Below the pieces are notes generated by a model, which ran no database searches, was not told the origin of the DNA, and worked only from the letters and a program-made list of their open reading frames with translations. From NCBI GenBank assembly GCA_050014415.1, contig JBEKDJ010000172.1, positions 1-9,460 on the forward strand: a DNA stretch of 9,460 bases, in the 5' to 3' direction. This stretch comes from JBEKDJ01 sp050014415 (GTDB lineage Bacteria; Desulfobacterota; BSN033; UBA1163). Positions within the stretch are counted from its first letter, which is position 1. Every line of letters begins with the position of its first letter. Shown here one piece after another: positions 6,000-9,460 of the stretch. The position numbers and the translations under genes were made by a program.

Positions 6000-8078
6000 T
6001 TAAACCTGTTTTCTTACTCTGACCAGACATAATTTCAAGTTGGGACCTGATGTTATCGGATCCGTATTTTCGTCATCTGTCAATATATTAACATTGGCCT
6101 CAGGCCATCCAATAGTTACGTTTGCTATACCAGGAGGAACTTCATCAGTAACATTAGCTTTGACCGTGATGGCACCCTTTGCGTTTTCCACAATAGTGAC
6201 ATCACCATGGACAACCCCATACTTTTTTGCATCCTCGGCATTGATATCAATAAGCGGTTCCGGATTTAGCTTTCTGATGCTAGGAATGTCACGGAACCTG
6301 CTATGCCAATATTCTCTTGCCCTAGTATTTATTAGTATTAACGGATAATTTTTGGCAAGCTCCGGATTTCCTTCCGGAGTTTGAGGATTAGGATGATATA
6401 CCGGCAATGGATCGTAGCCATACTGTTCCAGTTGCCATGGGCAAAGTTCTATCTTTCCACTGTAGGTCCTGAACCCTATTTCTCTCCTCTTCCCGATTAG
6501 TTCCCGCGGGAACCAACCAGTGGGGTTTTTCTTTAACCAATCCAATGATAAACCGAGATTTTTCAACCCGGTTTTTTCAAGCATCATGTCAAAACAAAAT
6601 CCCATCTCGTTAGTTGTTTCAAACGGCGTTACATAGCCCATTCGCTTCATCAACTCAATCCAAATACGCCACACCGGCCAACAACCTTCGGGGGGTTCCA
6701 TCATTTTTTGATTGTATTGAAGCGTGGGACTGTAGTCAAAAAAGTTCCAACCATTAGCGATACAAACCCCTTCATCCTCATACGAGTTTGCTGCAGGAAG
6801 CACAATGTCAGCCAATTCCGTCGTTGCAGTTCTTATGATATCAATTTGGACGTGAAACACTTTTTCGAGCATTTTTTTCATTCTGGTCATGTTAGGAAAC
6901 ATCACCATGGGATTTGCGCCATAGCTTATAAGAGCTTTAATCGGATAAGGTTTCTCATCCTCTACCGCCCTGATGAAGCCTGCATGAAATCCTGCAGCAA
7001 GAGAAGTCTTGGCTCGAATGATAGGATAATCATAACATCCTACTCCCTCGCGTGGTGATTCTCCTGCATTCATAATATCTCTTTGGAGAGTAATCGGGAC
7101 CTGACCACCCTCGATATCGACATTACCAGTTATAGACATTAATCCATGAATTGCAAATTTGGCGTAGGACCCCCCCTGAAAATTATCCAACGAAACTCCC
7201 AGCATGATAGCAGCAGGTTTCGACTTTGCATAGACCCTGGCAGCATCCCTGATTATATCAGCCGGAATCGATGTTATTTTTTCAACTCTTTCAGGTGGAT
7301 ATTCCATTGCGCGGCCAGCAAGCCTGTCAAACCCCAGTGTATATTTCTCAACAAACTCCCGGTCAATAAATTCCTCTGTGATTATAACCTGCAACATACT
7401 CAGAGCTAATGCGGCATCCGTTGATGGCCTAATTTGTAAATGGATGTCAGCTGCTTCCGCCGTTTTAGTACGCCTTGGATCCACAACAATGATTTTAGTA
7501 CCCATCTCCTTTTTCAACCTCTGGATCACCATAAAAGTTGGAGGAGCTGAGTTTCCTGGATTGCAGCCCCAAATAACTATACATTTTGGCTTTCCATGGA
7601 TGTCAGGGGGGACGACATCGCCGAAGGTTACTAATTGACACATATACCTGGGTATATAACACTCCATAAGACAAAGCATGTTAGGGGTTCCGAATCTTTC
7701 GCGCCAGGCTTCCATAGCCATTTGATTATACATCATCATAAAAGCGCCGGTATAAGGCAAGATTGCTACTGATTCCGGACCAAATTCCTTTCTGATTTCT
7801 AGAAGTCTGGTGGTTATGATGTCCAGAGCATCATCCCAAGTTGTTTTTTTCAATTCACCGTTAACCCTTTTGAGAGGATGTCTGAGTCTGTTAGGGCCGT
7901 TACAATAATCGTTTACGTATGTTTTCACATGCCTGATTTTCGGGCAATGCGTACTGGCATTCACATCCTCTTTTGGCACACGAACATCCGTCACCTGGTT
8001 ATTAACAACAGTGCATTCCACCATATGACTTTGCTCAAGAGGGCAATTTACATAAAATGTTTTTTCTGCTTGTGACAT
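6000..8078 (-). CDS. Molybdopterin-dependent oxidoreductase (DMSO reductase superfamily) with degenerate N-terminal Fe-S site
   Basis: A 692-residue catalytic subunit binding a bis-pyranopterin Mo or W cofactor. Family landmarks in order: RLRHPLKR (about 64-71), a TTWDDALDII stretch (79-88), IVIWGCNPGN (167-176), VVDPRRTKTAEAAD (198-211), RPSTDAALAL (217-226), ELADIVLPAANSYEDEGV in the middle, and a molybdopterin-dinucleotide-binding C-terminal domain at about 579-692 ending TSGPNLKLCLVRVR. C140 in MECYIPRYM sits where the superfamily's metal-ligating Cys, Sec, Ser or Asp is found, so Cys is the likely ligand. The N-terminal cluster site is odd: C12 and C45 (HCPK) remain, but the second and third cysteines are replaced (CPLEQSHMVEC). 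No Tat or Sec signal is seen, so the enzyme should be cytoplasmic. ATG 8076-8078 was chosen because GAGGAGG lies 7 nt upstream. Substrate unknown; superfamily relatives include acetylene hydratase, transhydroxylase and polysulfide, thiosulfate or formate enzymes. It lies 38 nt after the flavodoxin-ferredoxin gene, suggesting one operon. Confidence 0.93.
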   Translation of the reverse strand: MSQAEKTFYVNCPLEQSHMVECTVVNNQVTDVRVPKEDVNASTHCPKIRHVKTYVNDYCNGPNRLRHPLKRVNGELKKTTWDDALDIITTRLLEIRKEFGPESVAILPYTGAFMMMYNQMAMEAWRERFGTPNMLCLMECYIPRYMCQLVTFGDVVPPDIHGKPKCIVIWGCNPGNSAPPTFMVIQRLKKEMGTKIIVVDPRRTKTAEAADIHLQIRPSTDAALALSMLQVIITEEFIDREFVEKYTLGFDRLAGRAMEYPPERVEKITSIPADIIRDAARVYAKSKPAAIMLGVSLDNFQGGSYAKFAIHGLMSITGNVDIEGGQVPITLQRDIMNAGESPREGVGCYDYPIIRAKTSLAAGFHAGFIRAVEDEKPYPIKALISYGANPMVMFPNMTRMKKMLEKVFHVQIDIIRTATTELADIVLPAANSYEDEGVCIANGWNFFDYSPTLQYNQKMMEPPEGCWPVWRIWIELMKRMGYVTPFETTNEMGFCFDMMLEKTGLKNLGLSLDWLKKNPTGWFPRELIGKRREIGFRTYSGKIELCPWQLEQYGYDPLPVYHPNPQTPEGNPELAKNYPLILINTRAREYWHSRFRDIPSIRKLNPEPLIDINAEDAKKYGVVHGDVTIVENAKGAITVKANVTDEVPPGIANVTIGWPEANVNILTDDENTDPITSGPNLKLCLVRVRKQV

Positions 8079-8085
8079 TTCCAAA

Positions 8086-8092
8086 CCTCCTC
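8086..8092 (-). promoter_or_regulatory. Ribosome binding site of the molybdopterin enzyme gene
   Basis: The minus strand reads GAGGAGG, 7 nt before ATG 8076-8078. An in-frame TTG at 8082-8084 would be only 1 nt from it, so the ATG is preferred. Confidence 0.8.
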
Positions 8093-8116
8093 GATGCTCA
8101 AAGTATTATGGTGGGC

Positions 8117-9073
8117 CTAATTCCCGGCGGAACCAAGTGTTACTTTCTGAAGACCTTTGCCGATAACCCACCGCGGGTGCTTGTTATATTTCTTATAAAG
8201 GGGATTAGCATAATCGATCTCCACCAGTGGAATAAGCCTTCTAAAACGTCCTTCCGCCTCAGCCTGCGCCAGAGCTGGAACAAAGACTGAAGGGACTGTC
8301 TCAATGATCGTCGGCGACGCCATATCAAGCCAGTCTTCAATGTCCAAAGCGCCTGTAGGACAAATAAACATGCAAAAACAGCACTTTATGCAGGGATTCA
8401 AAAAAACGGGTGGTTTGACGGACAGATCGATGCCGTCCATGGGACAATTATCCATGCAGAGTCGACATTCTGGATAAGTGCATTTTTCCTCATGGAATTT
8501 CAACATATCTCTGAACCTGCTATCAATTTCATCGTAGACTTCTTTTTTGGGTACTGGTGGTGGTACTGGCGGCACCGGAGGGATAAGGTCGGTCTCACCA
8601 GCGGATATCTTCCGGCTGCGCTCCACCATTTCTTTACCGAAATCCTCTGCCTCTTTCAGGTCAATTTCGTCAGGATGACCGTCAGTAGGGTAAGGCTTGG
8701 GCATAAATAATAAGTTACAACTACAATACCAGCTGCGCGTACCGATAACTATTAAACCTCTACGTTGTAACCTTGGAACCATGCTGGGGAATAGATGCTC
8801 TGGCTTAGTGCCATGGGTGCCGAATGCGAAAACGTGTTTCCCTCCGACAAAGCGCATATTGTTTATGAAAGCTGTAACATTACTAGGTTCTTTCCAGGCA
8901 ATCACTGCGGTGCCCAAGCCAATTAGGTCATATTCATATAAGTGACGAGGGCTTACATCCTTAATCTTGGCGATATCACAATGCCCTGCTGTTTGCTTTA
9001 CCCCTGCCTGAATCGCCTTGGCAATATGCTCGGTGTTGCCTGTTTGCGAGAAGTAAATCACTAGACATTTCAT
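8117..9073 (-). CDS. Flavodoxin-ferredoxin fusion electron-transfer protein (EFR1-like)
   Basis: A 318-residue soluble redox protein. Residues 1 to about 155 form a flavodoxin-like domain that begins MKCLVIYFSQTGNTEHIA; SQTGNT at 9-14 is the FMN phosphate loop. A proline-rich linker (about 164-177, PPVPPVPPPVP) leads to a bacterial ferredoxin domain with two [4Fe-4S] motifs: C198-x4-C203-x2-C206-x3-C210-P and C228-x2-C231-x2-C234-x3-C238-P, with an extra cysteine at 232. The first spacing is x4 instead of the usual x2. A roughly 80-residue C-terminal extension (240-318) follows. Such fusions (EFR1 family) are common in anaerobes and are thought to carry low-potential electrons. Lying directly upstream of the molybdopterin enzyme, it is a plausible partner for it. 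ATG 9071-9073 was chosen because AGGAGGT lies 7 nt upstream; a GTG at 9082 would overlap that site. Confidence 0.92.
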   Translation of the reverse strand: MKCLVIYFSQTGNTEHIAKAIQAGVKQTAGHCDIAKIKDVSPRHLYEYDLIGLGTAVIAWKEPSNVTAFINNMRFVGGKHVFAFGTHGTKPEHLFPSMVPRLQRRGLIVIGTRSWYCSCNLLFMPKPYPTDGHPDEIDLKEAEDFGKEMVERSRKISAGETDLIPPVPPVPPPVPKKEVYDEIDSRFRDMLKFHEEKCTYPECRLCMDNCPMDGIDLSVKPPVFLNPCIKCCFCMFICPTGALDIEDWLDMASPTIIETVPSVFVPALAQAEAEGRFRRLIPLVEIDYANPLYKKYNKHPRWVIGKGLQKVTLGSAGN

Positions 9074-9080
9074 ACAAATC

Positions 9081-9087
9081 ACCTCCT
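9081..9087 (-). promoter_or_regulatory. Ribosome binding site of the flavodoxin-ferredoxin gene
   Basis: The minus strand reads AGGAGGT (within ATAAGGAGGT), 7 nt before ATG 9071-9073. It is a near-perfect Shine-Dalgarno sequence and excludes the GTG start at 9080-9082. Confidence 0.82.
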
Positions 9088-9259
9088 TATCCTATTGTTA
9101 AAGACTCCTTTTTTACCAAAGAGTAACCACCGACCATTCCATGATATGTGCTTACCTCAATGTTACCTGCTGGAAACTATCTCCCTTTTAGACAAATACC
9201 CGGCTTTATTTCATAGCGATTCGCTCGTTTCCGGATGAATCAGTGTCGCTCTCCAGGAA

Positions 9260-9460
9260 TTAAATAGATGGAGAAGGAGCAAGGCCTAATTCGCTAAATA
9301 CCTTTTTATCAAATTCACCAGTTTCGTCCGCATAGGATGGGGGGACCCATGGCATTTCCTGCAGATTGTTTACAATAGTAAGTAACCAATCAAAGGGAAT
9401 TGATATGATCTGTCGGCCCAGTGGAAATGCTTTGTTCACCCTCATACCAAAGCCAAGTCC
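9260..9460 (-). CDS. C-terminal end of an unidentified protein, cut by window edge
   Basis: An open frame runs from the right edge to TAA at 9260-9262, giving 66 residues (GLGFGMRVNKAFPLGRQIIS ... ELGLAPSPSI). There is no good ribosome binding site before the internal ATG at 9443-9445, and the frame stays open to the edge, so I read this as the tail of a larger gene. It contains a hydrophobic stretch around IPFDWLLTIVNNL and an acidic segment, ADETGEFDKKVF. The ending FSELGL loosely recalls the C-termini of several oxidoreductases, including aldehyde ferredoxin oxidoreductase-type proteins, but the similarity is too weak for a call. It is separated by 186 nt from the flavodoxin-ferredoxin gene and reads in the same direction. 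Confidence 0.55.
   Translation of the reverse strand, partial: GLGFGMRVNKAFPLGRQIISIPFDWLLTIVNNLQEMPWVPPSYADETGEFDKKVFSELGLAPSPSI

Noticed and set aside
6000..6014. AGGTTTAAAGACCT-like palindrome at the end of the molybdopterin enzyme gene as terminator
   Set aside because: The stem is only 4 bp, it lies over the stop codon, and no T-run follows directly.
9074..9120. Promoter upstream of the flavodoxin-ferredoxin gene (minus-strand TTGGTA with TAGGAT)
   Set aside because: The spacing of about 19 nt is poor, and the -10-like box directly abuts the Shine-Dalgarno sequence, which would then not be transcribed intact.
9215..9225. Short palindrome AGCGA-T-TCGCT in the gap after the right-hand partial gene
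   Set aside because: The centre is a single base and cannot form a hairpin loop, and no U-run follows. It is not supported as a terminator and is too short to claim as an operator.
1..9460. CRISPR arrays, tRNA or rRNA genes, insertion sequences, phage genes
   Set aside because: No regular direct repeats, cloverleaf sequences, transposase or integrase frames, or long terminal repeats were seen on either strand.

Overview
The window is one co-directional block, read entirely from the minus strand (right to left). It looks like part of the accessory metabolism of a strictly anaerobic bacterium. The evidence is two molybdopterin-dependent oxidoreductases, a flavodoxin/2x[4Fe-4S] electron-transfer protein, an FmdE-type zinc-ribbon protein and a complete branched-chain-amino-acid-type (HAAT) ABC importer. 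I infer a sulfate-reducing or syntrophic Desulfobacterota-like host from gene content only; no rRNA or marker gene is present to confirm it.

Layout in transcription order. (1) 9460-9260: C-terminal end of a gene I cannot identify, cut by the window edge. (2) 9073-8117: flavodoxin-ferredoxin fusion (EFR1-like). (3) 8078-6000, starting 38 nt later: a 692-residue DMSO-reductase-superfamily enzyme whose N-terminal iron-sulfur motif is degenerate. (4) 5851-4652: secreted type I periplasmic binding protein. (5) 4455-1159: livH, livM, livG and livF, each overlapping the next by 8-11 nt. (6) 1127-433: a 41-residue ORF whose stop overlaps the start of an FmdE-family gene. (7) 424 to below 1: the N-terminal part of a second molybdopterin oxidoreductase with a canonical C-x2-C-x3-C-x27-C motif, interrupted by an apparent one-base deletion near 197 and cut by the left edge.

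Working model (inference): the importer brings in a small organic acid or amide-like substrate. The molybdenum/tungsten enzyme of 8078-6000 transforms it, with the flavodoxin-ferredoxin protein moving electrons. The FmdE-like protein may help metal or cofactor supply for the second oxidoreductase. The left 1.14 kb is clearly more GC-rich (about 50-63% in lines I counted) than the rest (about 38-47% in lines I counted), so the FmdE/oxidoreductase block and the transporter block may have different histories even though they are only 31 nt apart.

No tRNA, rRNA, CRISPR array, insertion sequence or transposase is visible. No gap between genes exceeds 300 bases. The largest are 4456-4651 (an 8-bp hairpin), 9074-9259 (no convincing signal) and 5852-5999 (a small dyad that could be an operator for the binding-protein gene).
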